From: Purshia tridentata
Lineage: Eukaryota; Streptophyta; Magnoliopsida; Rosales; Rosaceae
Reading direction: 5' to 3'
Assembly: GCA_003254885.1 (NCBI GenBank)
Contig: QANT01008740.1
Coordinates: 1 to 28,643, forward strand
DNA: 28,643 bases
Shown here piece by piece: positions 10,950 through 20,089 of this stretch. The stretch's first letter is position 1. Every line of letters begins with the position of its first letter. The position numbers were made by a program, and so were the translations under genes. The notes beneath the pieces are model-generated. The model made no database searches. It worked only from the letters and a program-made list of their open reading frames with translations, and was not told the origin of the DNA.

Positions 10950-13223
10950 ATGTGGAGGCGAGTGGTATCATCGTCATCAACTCAGCTCCAAACCCTTGCC
11001 TCAGCCTCAGCCTCATGCAGAACGTCATGTCTCAAACTCAGCTGTCGATCCCCCACTCTCTCCTCCCCCCATGCCGCCTTTGCTTCCTCTTCAAGTGCAT
11101 CTGCATTTGCTACAGGTCACAAGCACGAGGAAGTTGAGGCCGAGCTTGAGGTCAACAACTTAACTATTACTATGTTTTTGCAATTTTTAGTAAATTTTAA
11201 ATATGACATTTGCTTAATTATGGGCTACTTACTGATTTTACTTCATTATATGTTTATACAGGGAAGGAACAATGCACCCAGGCAGGGTGAAAATTGTAGT
11301 GGGTATTATGGTCAGAATAATAGGCAGTTACAACAGAACCTAAATGGGGTTTATGCAGATAGTTCAAGGGTTCCTCAACATAGCTCAAATCAGTTTAATC
11401 AAAGTTACGGTGGGTTTTTCTCGCAGAGCACAGAAAATGAATATCCGAATAACCCAGTCCAAAAAAATGGAAATTTTAGTGGGTACAATGGGCATGAAAA
11501 TGGAGGGTTGCAGCAGACCCCAAAACTGGCTGGGTTACATTTAGGTAATGGAAGTATACAGAATCCATACGTGTCTCGCCAGAAGGGATCTGTAGAAGTG
11601 AGACAGAACCCAGATGGTTTTAATTCACATGGCAGTTCATGGTCTCAGGGAAATCTGAATCATAATTATATGCAGAATTATGCACAATATCAGCAAAATA
11701 CAAATGGTTATTACATAGAGAACAATGTGATGCATCAGCAGAGCCCTAATTATGGACAATATCAGCAAAGCACTCATGCTGGACAATATCAGCAAAGCCC
11801 ACATGCTGGACAATATCAGCAAATCCCGCATGCTGGACAATATCAGCAAAGCCTGAGTGTTGGACAATATCAGCAAAGCCCGCATGCTGGACAATATCAG
11901 CAAAGCCCACATGTTGGACAATATCAGACAAATCCCGATGCTTTTCAAAATACAATAGTGGATTCTCAAGTAGCAAGTGAGTGTGAATCTGGAGGACAAC
12001 CGACAGAGGCTTCTGAAAGTAGCCCTAAAGGTACACTTGAAGAGTTGGATCATTTTTGCAAGGAGGGGAAAGTTAAGGAGGCTGTGGAGGTCTTGGGTCG
12101 GCTAGAGAAGCAGCATGTTCATGTGGATTTGCGTCAGTATTTACAGTTGATGCAGGCATGTGGGGAGGCTAAAGCTTTAGAAGAAGCAAAAGCTGTTCAT
12201 GAAAACATTACAAGGTTACTGTCTCCACTAAAAGTGAGCATCTACAACAGAATTTTGGAGATGTATTCAAAATGTGGTTCTATGGAGAATGCATTTATGG
12301 TTTTCAACAAGATGCCAAAGCGTAATTTGACATCTTGGGACACTATGATAACATGGCTTGCTAAGAACGGTCTTGGGGAAGATGCCATTGATCTATTTAC
12401 TCAGTTCAAGGAATCAGGGCTGAAACCTGATGGTCAAATGTTTATTGGGGTTTTCCATGCTTGTAGTGTCTTGGAAGATACTAATGAAGGATTGATGCAT
12501 TTTGAATCAATGAGCAAAGATTATGGCATTGTCCCAACCATGGATCATTATGTGGGAGTGGTATATATGCTAGGAAGTACAGGTTATCTCAATGAAGCTT
12601 TTGAGTTCATTGAAAAGATGCCATTGGAACCTAATGTTGATGTTTGGGAAACCTTGATGAATCTCTGCAGAGTGCATGGGCACTTGGAGCTCGGGGATCG
12701 ATGTGCTGAGCTTGTTGAGCAGCTAGATCCCTCCTGCTTAAGTGAGCAATCAAAGGCTGGCCTTGTTCCTGTGAAAGATTCAGACCTCGTAAAGGAGAAA
12801 GAGAAGAAAAAATTAGCATCACAAAATCTCTTAGAAGTCAGGAGCCGAGTCCATGAATATCGAGCAGGAGATAGATCTCATCCTGAGAATGATGAGATTT
12901 ATGCTCTACTTAGGGGTATGAGGGAACAAATGAAGGAGGCTGGCTACATTCCAGAGACTAGATTTGTGTTACATGACATAGATCAGGAAGGCAAGGAGGA
13001 CGCTCTGCTTGCCCATAGTGAGAGACTAGCTGTTGCTTATGGTCTCCTCCACAGCTCAGCTCGTTCGCCTATTAGGATAATAAAAAATCTTCGTGTTTGT
13101 GGTGATTGTCATAGTGCATTGAAAATCATTTCCAAAATTGTTGGCAGAGAACTCATCATACGAGATGCTAAGAGGTTTCACCATTTCAAAGACGGCTTGT
13201 GCTCATGCCGGGATTATTGGTGA
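10950..13223 (+). CDS. PPR-DYW protein, MEF8/MEF8S-like organelle RNA editing factor
   Basis: The ATG at 10950 (MWRRVVSSSS) is the first Met of a Ser/Arg/Ala-rich, acid-poor N-terminus typical of a mitochondrial presequence; a GTG codon upstream in the same frame lies at the leader acceptor and is not the start. Residues about 70-300 (after splicing) are Asn/Gln/Gly-rich and include seven 9-residue GQYQQSPHA-type repeats. Degenerate PPR motifs follow (for example EMYSKCGSMENAFMVFNKMP). The C-terminal 100 or so residues form a complete DYW domain: the zinc/catalytic HSE, the CGDCH motif and a terminal DYW. This deaminase domain performs C-to-U editing of organelle transcripts, or supplies that activity in trans. 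A 111-nt AT-rich segment at 11151-11261 is probably an intron; without it the protein is 720 aa, with it 757 aa. The PPR tract is short, like MEF8, MEF8S and DYW2, so RNA specificity may be broad. Choosing among these three is inference. Confidence 0.9.
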   Translation: MWRRVVSSSSTQLQTLASASASCRTSCLKLSCRSPTLSSPHAAFASSSSASAFATGHKHEEVEAELEVNNLTITMFLQFLVNFKYDICLIMGYLLILLHYMFIQGRNNAPRQGENCSGYYGQNNRQLQQNLNGVYADSSRVPQHSSNQFNQSYGGFFSQSTENEYPNNPVQKNGNFSGYNGHENGGLQQTPKLAGLHLGNGSIQNPYVSRQKGSVEVRQNPDGFNSHGSSWSQGNLNHNYMQNYAQYQQNTNGYYIENNVMHQQSPNYGQYQQSTHAGQYQQSPHAGQYQQIPHAGQYQQSLSVGQYQQSPHAGQYQQSPHVGQYQTNPDAFQNTIVDSQVASECESGGQPTEASESSPKGTLEELDHFCKEGKVKEAVEVLGRLEKQHVHVDLRQYLQLMQACGEAKALEEAKAVHENITRLLSPLKVSIYNRILEMYSKCGSMENAFMVFNKMPKRNLTSWDTMITWLAKNGLGEDAIDLFTQFKESGLKPDGQMFIGVFHACSVLEDTNEGLMHFESMSKDYGIVPTMDHYVGVVYMLGSTGYLNEAFEFIEKMPLEPNVDVWETLMNLCRVHGHLELGDRCAELVEQLDPSCLSEQSKAGLVPVKDSDLVKEKEKKKLASQNLLEVRSRVHEYRAGDRSHPENDEIYALLRGMREQMKEAGYIPETRFVLHDIDQEGKEDALLAHSERLAVAYGLLHSSARSPIRIIKNLRVCGDCHSALKIISKIVGRELIIRDAKRFHHFKDGLCSCRDYW
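11151..11261 (+). other. frame-preserving putative intron in the PPR gene
   Basis: It begins GTCAAC after TTGAG, ends TTTATACAG, is about 70% A+T and has a CTGAT branch-like site. It is 111 nt with no in-frame stop. If retained it would insert 37 mostly hydrophobic residues. An alternative donor at 11115 (ACAG|GTCACA) would make a 147-nt intron, also a multiple of three. Confidence 0.6.
11754..11942 (+). repeat. seven-copy 27-bp tandem repeat coding Gln-rich units
   Basis: Units start at 11754, 11781, 11808, 11835, 11862, 11889 and 11916. Each begins GGACAATATCAG and encodes GQYQQ followed by four variable residues (STHA, SPHA, IPHA, SLSV, SPHA, SPHV). The last unit has decayed to GQYQTNPDA. 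The unit is a multiple of three, so copy-number change keeps the frame. Confidence 0.95.
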
Positions 13224-14683
13224 ACAAAATGAAATTTGAGTTTTTGTTTATCTCAGGTATTATTTACATCTCTCTCAACTTTCTTTTTAAAATGAACAAC
13301 ATTTTTTTTTAAGTAGTGTATTTAAAATGCAGCTGTGGCAATAAAAGAGTTTGCATATGGCGACGTAATGTTTTTGGAAGTAATTTCTAATTTTAAGTCT
13401 GGATTGTTCTTTTTCCGTTGAATGGTGTTGGCAATGTCTTGATTATTTAACCTAAAGCTCCAATAACATTTATACGGTGTACCATTAGAATTTGTGATGG
13501 TTGGTTCTGTCTTTCATGGTGACAATGGTTGGTTCTTTTTCAATTTGTAGTATTTTGTCAGCTGTGCCATTGGAGTTTAGTCTCTAATCACTTTTCTTCT
13601 GCTGTTTTTCCCCATGTAGTGACCATTAAGTATGTTTTGTTTTTGCTGCGCTTTAACTTGAGAGAATTGTAGGTCTCCAGCGAAGAGAATGGTGCCATCG
13701 GAACAAATGTGTTTTTGTTCCCTTGATGAAGACTTATGTGGGCTCAAAAAGCTCAAATGCAGAATATATGGCACATCTGAAAATTTTTGCAGACAATATT
13801 CACTTGCTACAGTCGTCCTGCAGCTCAAACTTTTTGCAGATAATTTGTAGGGTAGCTTGATCTTCCCATATGTACTTTAATTCTTTTTCTTGGCTCAGCT
13901 ATTTAAGCAGACATGGCAGGTTGATATCAGATGTGTCGATTGAACAAGATGATCATTTTTTTTAGAATGAATAGTTGAATTTTTTTTCTTTTTGCTTTCT
14001 TGGCCTCATTTCTAAATTGTCTGGTAATACTCTTGTTCTAGGCCATTCCATGTTAAAGTTAAATGATTGTTCGATACAACAATAATATTAAAGAATATAT
14101 TCTAGGATGCATTTGTAGCTTCTTCTGTTTTGGGTGCTGATAGGAGCATATATCAAATGACTTGTTTTGAAGTCTTTTTCTTTCTTTTTTTTGGCTGAAT
14201 TAACAAAATTACAACTGGAAAGTCCAGACACCAATAACCAATCCCATCAGATACTCAGATAGAAGGAAGAGTTTTTATTCATCAGTGATCAGATGATAGA
14301 AAGAAGATTATGTTGGGCCAATTCGAACATCATATAGTGAATGGCCATAATGTGTGGATGAATTCTTTAAACATGACCTAACTCACAAGGATTGAATTTG
14401 TCATTTCCTCATTTCCTTCTAGTTCAAAAAAGGATGAAATGGATATACACCAATTATATTTACTCGTGTGATATTTCTTTAGAGCCAAATGACTAAGAAA
14501 AGCATAAAGTCTCCACAATTATGATCATTACAGTTTTCTTTTTTGATTTGGGGAAGGGAATCGACTTTATAGAATTTGGGAAAGAAACACCACTATAAGT
14601 TAATATCTACAATATTAGTTGAGGATTTGCTTGAAATTTAAGGACAAAAGTAGAAGATGTAAAAAGGGACAAAATTAAAGGTC
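13224..14683. other. 3' flank of the PPR gene, non-coding
   Basis: This contains the PPR 3'UTR and an AT-rich spacer up to the tRNA gene. No coding region, TIR pair or RNA gene was recognised. An 83-codon minus-strand frame at 13577-13828 has no family resemblance. Confidence 0.6.
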
Positions 14684-14688
14684 AAAAA
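14684..14688 (-). terminator. Pol III T-run terminator of tRNA-Val
   Basis: On the minus strand a run of five T lies 8 nt after the tRNA 3' end, which is the usual signal for RNA polymerase III release. Confidence 0.6.
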
Positions 14689-14696
14689 CTAAGTAA

Positions 14697-14770
14697 TGGC
14701 TTCGCCCGGGTTCGAACCGGAGACCTTCAGTGTGTTAGACTGACGTGATAACCAACTACACCACGAAACC
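14697..14770 (-). tRNA. tRNA-Val (anticodon AAC)
   Basis: A 74-nt cloverleaf on the minus strand. The acceptor stem GGTTTCG pairs with CGAAGCC (one G-U), with discriminator A. The D-arm GTGTAGTTGGTTATCAC contains the A box. The anticodon stem TCAGT/ACTGA encloses the loop CTAACAC, giving anticodon AAC at 14736-14734. The T-arm has GGTTCGAACCC as the B box. There is no intron and CCA is not encoded. C38 (genomic 14732) is present. The upstream flank has a CAAC motif just before the 5' end, as is usual for plant tRNA genes. It is transcribed away from the DNMT2 gene. Confidence 0.97.
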
Positions 14771-14797
14771 GTGTTGTCTGCTTGATGATAGTTAAGA

Positions 14798-14805
14798 TAT
14801 AAATA
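14798..14805 (+). promoter_or_regulatory. TATA-like box between tRNA-Val and DNMT2
   Basis: TATAAATA on the plus strand would place a DNMT2 start site near 14830. On the minus strand the same bases read TATTTATA and lie 28-35 nt upstream of the tRNA 5' end, where plant tRNA genes often carry a TATA-like element. Dual use is inference. Confidence 0.45.
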
Positions 14806-14852
14806 CTCATATTTAAAAATAAAAGCATGTCGTTTGTCTTTGAAAGCTTATA

Positions 14853-15118
14853 ATGGGCTCTCTCAGTCTCAAAGACGTTAACGGAGATGGGATTTCACAA
14901 GCAGCAGGTAGACGAGCCATGGAGGGTCCTCGAGTTCTACAGCGGTATCGGGGGCATGGTGATACCCACATATCCAAAACCCCTTTTGCTTCCAGTTTTC
15001 GGATTTTTAGTGGTTTGCTTAAGTGTGTTTGTCTTTGTAATTGTTAGAGGTACTCGTTAATGAAGGCGGGAGTGAATGCCAAAGTTGTGGAAGCATTCGA
15101 CATCAACGACACAGCTAA
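14853..15118 (+). other. putative overlapping upstream ORF of DNMT2
   Basis: An ATG at 14853 (A at -3, G at +4) lies 34 nt before the DNMT2 start in another frame. After removal of intron 1 (14959-15047) this frame runs 58 codons to a TAA at 15116-15118, overlapping the main frame. It matters only if transcription starts upstream of 14853, as the TATA-like box at 14798 suggests. The peptide resembles nothing I know. Confidence 0.4.
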
Positions 15119-17707
15119 CGATGTTTATCAGCACAATTTCGGCCACCGTCCCTATCAGGTTAGTAAACTTTGTGGTTTTTCACTACTGGAGGATCAAAAG
15201 TATGTATCTTTATGGCTACCCAATTCGATTTTCTTGCACTTATTCTTTCAGACGATCAAAAGTTGGATTTGTACCATTTGTTTGAGGTTTTGGCCTTTTG
15301 GGTTTTTCCTTTCAACTTGCTCTAAATTGGGTCAGTGTATATTTGCACCATTTGTTAAAAAATTCCCTGACTACCTGTTGTCAGTATCCAGTTTTTGGCT
15401 TTTTAAGCTGCTTTTGTTTTCAAGTTATTTGTGTTTGGCGTTTCAACTGCTTAGACATGGTATTTGTTAGAGCTACTTGAGCTTATATTGTACTGAAATT
15501 TAATTATTCTTGTTCGTATAGGGTAATATTCAGAGCCTGACTGCTACTGATCTCGACAGTTATGGGGCGAATGTTTGGCTTCTTTCTCCTCCTTGCCAAC
15601 CTTACACTCGACAAGGTTAGTTTATCATCGTTTTCCTATTTACAGATGTGTGTATATATATGTATATATATATGTATGTAACATTAATTTGCAAAGATTT
15701 TCACTAGCTACTTTTGATTAGGTCTTCAGAAGCAATCTGGTGATGCTCGGGCATTTTCATTTCTCCAGATTCTTGAGTTGATACCACACATTTCGCGGCC
15801 TCCAATTATGTTATTTGTGGAAAATGTTGTTGGATTTGAGGTCTATTTTTGGAAATTTAGCTTAATTATAATAAAAAGATTGATTTCTGTTATTTCATTT
15901 CCTCTTTTTTCCTGGTTGCAGACATCTGATACACATACAAAAATGATAGAGATTTTGGGAAGAACTAATTTCGTTACACAGGAGTTCATATTGAGTCCAT
16001 TACAGTTTGGTGTGCCATATTCTAGACCACGCTATTTTTGCCTGGTAGCCTCCTCTCTCTGGTTCATAGCTTCTAGTCATTCAGAAAAATCTGGGAGCTC
16101 TCATGATCCTCTTTATTTGAAGAATTTTAATCTATCAATCATATGATAATTTATATTGCAGGCAAAGAGGCAACCTTCAACGTTTCAGAGCCAACTTTTC
16201 AATAATCAGCTTCTTCAGTCCCCAAGACCATTATTTGGGCATACAAATGTTGATGAGACATTTTTATGTGAACTTGATGACCCACAAGAGAGCCGGGATA
16301 AGTTTCTTGAATCTTGTGAGCCGATAGAAAGCTTTCTTGAATTCAAGAATTGCAGTGATCTATCAGAGTCCAATTTTGTAGACACCACTGCTGTTTGTAC
16401 GGATACTGTTGGAGCTTTGGAGAAAAATGAAGGGAATGGAGATTGTAGTAGCACCTTAGATCAGTACTCTGTTCCATTAAGCTTGATAGAGAGGTGGGGA
16501 AGTGCCATGGGTATCCTTCTTTTATTTTTGTCCATCATTGATCAGAACATAGATTCTTAACAGGAAGATCCTAGGTCTGGAATCCGCCAGAGCGGACTCT
16601 TTAAGAGTGAAACTCACAAATTTTATTGAATAATGGAATGCTTATGCAATAAGGCTACAATAGGGGAACAGTCTAATGTTTCCTGGAATACAAAAGTTAA
16701 AAGAGAATATTAAAGTCACGTTCCTGCGTCATTTTAATCTTATTTTATTGAATGATTCTCTCTCTTTCTCAAGGAATCCTTAATACAGTTTAGATATTGT
16801 CTATCCTGATTCAAAGCGATGCTGTTGTTTTACAAAAAGTTATTATCGATATGTGAAGGGTACTGGCTCCCTTTTGGCAACTGTGCAGGTAAGACATCAA
16901 TTTAGACATGAAGTCACAATCAGTGCATGGAATTGGGATAATGAGTCCATGGAATTGGGATAATGAGTCAATCTGAAAGGGCTGACTTATTTGGTTATTA
17001 TAAAAACACATGCTGGATTGTTGATGCTTGAGCACTCAGATGGACATATTAGATTGGACCACTATTTCAAGTTCTTATACTTCAGTTCAATTCGTGGTCA
17101 TAACACGACTCATTACATAACAATATCCCATGACATTGTTCCTGCTTGACATTTACAAAATTGTGATATGCAGCCACAGGAAAAGGATAAAGTATCTTCA
17201 TTGAAGGGACAGTGCCTTAGGTACTTTACCCCTAGGGAGGTATGAGTATTTCTTTTACATCTCTTCTTTTTGTTCTGATTCATTTCTTCGTTTCATGTTT
17301 TTAATGTCTGTTAATCTTCTTGAAACAAAATAGGTTGCTAATTTGCATTCTTTCCCAGAAAGTTTTCAGTTTCCACAGCACATAAGTCTCAGACAACGGT
17401 ATGTCAATATTTTATTTTATTTACAGGTTCATCCTGAGTGCATTGGCAGAAAATAAATATTATTATGCTTTTTATTTGATGAAATTTTTTGGGTTTGTCA
17501 ATAATTGAGAAATAGAATATGAATATGAACTTTTCTGCTTCCCATTTTGTTGGGATGCTCTACTGTTAAGCATAACAGTAATTGTTAAGCAAGACTGAGG
17601 TTTCTTTTCCATTTCTTTTACTCTGCAGTTATGCATTGCTGGGGAACGGTTTGAGCATAGCAGTGGTTGCTCCTTTACTCCAATATTTATTTGCTGAAAC
17701 ATCATGA
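14887..17707 (+). CDS. DNMT2: tRNA (cytosine-38-C5)-methyltransferase, DNMT2/TRDMT1
   Basis: Ten exons: 14887-14958, 15048-15158, 15522-15615, 15722-15840, 15922-16044, 16162-16510, 16794-16888, 17174-17239, 17334-17398, 17629-17707. They sum to 1173 nt, giving 390 aa, the family's usual length. An in-frame TAA just upstream of the ATG at 14887 fixes the start. Motifs in order: SAM-binding [10 protein letters not shown] (15-24), catalytic PPCQPYTRQ with Cys86, ENV (126-128), [11 protein letters not shown] (motif VIII), the Dnmt2 hallmark CFT (301-303) and the C-terminal LLGNG (motif X). No regulatory N-terminal extension is present, unlike MET1 or CMT proteins. The family methylates C38 in the anticodon loop of tRNA-Asp and, in animals, tRNA-Gly and tRNA-Val(AAC), protecting them from cleavage. 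All key residues are intact, so the protein should be active. It lies head-to-head with a tRNA-Val(AAC) gene. Confidence 0.96.
16926..16969 (+). repeat. perfect 22-bp tandem duplication in a DNMT2 intron
   Basis: The unit starting CATGGAATTGGGATAATG is present twice without mismatch at 16926-16947 and 16948-16969, inside the intron after exon 7. This is probably a recent slippage product. Confidence 0.95.
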
Positions 17708-19490
17708 TTATCCCTAGACACCCCAATCAATGTAACAGATGTTTATATCAACCAAGAAGTTAAACTTCTCTTGCCGGTTCTTTGATATCTCCAATGTTTC
17801 GACAAGCATGGTGATGTACTCAGGTTGCCAGCTGCCACTAACATGTAATTATCATGTGCCTTCATTTTATGAAGGTGCCCCAAATCAACCCTAATTGTGG
17901 AAAGAAAAATAATAATAAAGCTACCAAGGCTGGCAGCGCTGCAATCACACCACCTTCTCTGCAGTTAGGTGCTGATTCATATAATGGAAGATTTCCATGA
18001 CTAAGTTACTCAAATTGATTTCCTTCTCTTTATTTCTTACAATATTTTATAACGATTTTTCTCTTTCCATTCTTTGCCTACTAAAACATAACAAAATATT
18101 AGAATCAATCTTTCAATCTGTATTATGCTATTAGTTATTTTATTTAGTTGAAACTAAAGCAATGATAAAGCAAACCGGTTTGGTGTACTAACGAATGAAA
18201 TACATTTGGCTCTAGTTAGTGTAATCATGTTTTCTTTTGAATGAATTCAAGAAATCATTAAGTCCTTAGGATTAGCCCAAAGAGTGAAGGTGAGTGGGAA
18301 AATAAGTTAAAATTAAATTCCCTTTACTAAAAATCCAAAAAATATTTCATGTTGCCAATTTGGGTTTGGTTTAAGTTTCTGACTAATAATTGAAGGAATT
18401 ATTGGCAATTTGATTTTAGAAAAAAGAGTTAAATAACACAATCACAACAAAGCTTCCTAAATTTTAAACAACACCTGATATAACAAATGACAATGTTTTA
18501 TTATTAAAGGCGAACATAGGAAGTTCACAACATAAACATATTCCTTGGTATATTTGCAAATTGGTTGAAATGAAGACATTCTTGTTCTTATTAGCCACCC
18601 GAATTGTTTTGGCGAACTAATTCTGCAGCAAATTTGCTGGCCGAAATGGGTCATGATGTTGTCATTGTTGCATTTTGGACATCCTCTTCTGGTTTGACTG
18701 CTTCTCAATGGTCTTATTAAGTTGTCATTTTTAGTTGTTTTGGAGATAAACTGCCAGCACTCTTTTTTTTTTTTTTTTTTTTTTTTNCACTCTTTTTTTT
18801 TTTTTTCTTCTTGTTGCACCGACAGTCTTTTCTATTTGTTATCCATAAATCAAACAACTTTTTTTGCTGTTATAGTAGCTTTTTTCATATACAAAAGTAT
18901 GCATATTCTTCATTTCAGATTTCATCTTTTCTACAATCTATGATTGGTGATACATTTTTTTTCGTCCTAAACAGAGAGGTGCTACAAAACTTGTGCCCCA
19001 AGTTCTGGTTTGATATTCTTTTCACAGTCAACACTTTTTCTTTTATAAAAGACTTTTCTTTTTCGTAACACTTGAGAAGCAAGTAAACATTCAAATACTT
19101 CTAGGTCTCATAAATTTTTTGGTGCACTATCTAATCGATACAAGGCTATATAGTGTAATCAAATAAATATATCATCTGATAATACATTTATATGTTAAAT
19201 TGAATACATGGCATAGTTATAACTTATATATCAATTATACATAAAAACATAATTATATAGTTCTAAACTAACAAATAATAGTCCAGCTAACTCAAAATCA
19301 AAATTAAAAAATTAAAATAATCTCCTAAAAATTAGGTGTCAACTCAAGGGTAAGCGCAATACGCACTCTCCTTTTCTGGTTGGGATAAAATTGAAAACCT
19401 ACGCGAAAAAGAAAAACAAATAACGAAAATATAAATTCACAAAACAATCAATTTTATTTTTTTCATTTCACAATTCTCAAACATACCGAC
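17708..19490. other. non-coding spacer between DNMT2 and the Tudor/ENT gene
   Basis: This holds the DNMT2 3'UTR and AT-rich DNA. At 18763-18803 a run of 24 T is followed by N, and then the word CACTCTTTTT recurs; this looks like a local assembly duplication at a poly-T tract. No gene or clear mobile element was recognised. Confidence 0.6.
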
Positions 19491-19577
19491 TCGAAATCTC
19501 TAATTGGAGCAGAGACACCAAATATCGAGAACCATATTCTTCGCAAAGTGATCGAATTTTGCAAAATCCCAACGAAG

Positions 19578-20065
19578 GTTAGTCAAATCTGTTTTAATTT
19601 TGATTTCTAGGGTTTCGAATTTATGTTCTAAATGCTTTGTTCCTTTATTGATTTTGCTGTTTGAATACGTTTGGACTTATGTTTGAAAGAGTTTTGTGTT
19701 GTTTGCATGCCCAAGATATCCAAGTTCTAATCTTTAATAAAAAATTAATTATTTGGGGTTTTTATTTAGCTTGGTTCAGTTTGATACTCTAGGACTTTCA
19801 GGTTGTGTATTGTTGTATATTTCATTGTGGTTTATTTTGTTTGATTTTAGTTCACGTAATATTTGGCTTTGTAAACTATTTCACTTTCATTTAGAAAATA
19901 TTGTCCTTTCTTGAGGTTCACACATGTGTATCTGTTAATTTATTATCATTTTTTTCAAAAAAAAAAAGGATATATATTTATACTTCGTTTTGTAAATTAT
20001 ATTCTTTTTATGGAAACTTTGGGATTTGTTTCTGATTCAGATATTTGAATTCTTGGTTGTTACAG
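19578..20065 (+). other. 5'UTR intron of the Tudor/ENT gene
   Basis: A donor GAAG|GTTAGT at 19577/19578 and an acceptor TTGTTACAG ending at 20065 frame a T-rich segment. The acceptor is 24 nt before the ATG at 20090. Inferred from splice signals only. Confidence 0.6.
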
Positions 20066-20089
20066 GTTTGGTGATATCACTTAGCCATC

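Noticed and set aside
11637..12053. Minus-strand frames rich in ADIVQHAGF or LILSSMRAL repeats
   Set aside because: They are antisense shadows of the 27-bp repeat in the PPR gene; a repeat unit divisible by three stays open in every frame.
14600..14696. A snoRNA downstream of the tRNA (plant tRNA-snoRNA dicistron)
   Set aside because: No C or D box pair was found after the tRNA, and a T-run terminator follows within 10 nt.
18457..19068. Frames around the poly-T tract with an ambiguous base
   Set aside because: They are low-complexity Lys or Phe runs created by a homopolymer and an N, with no family resemblance.
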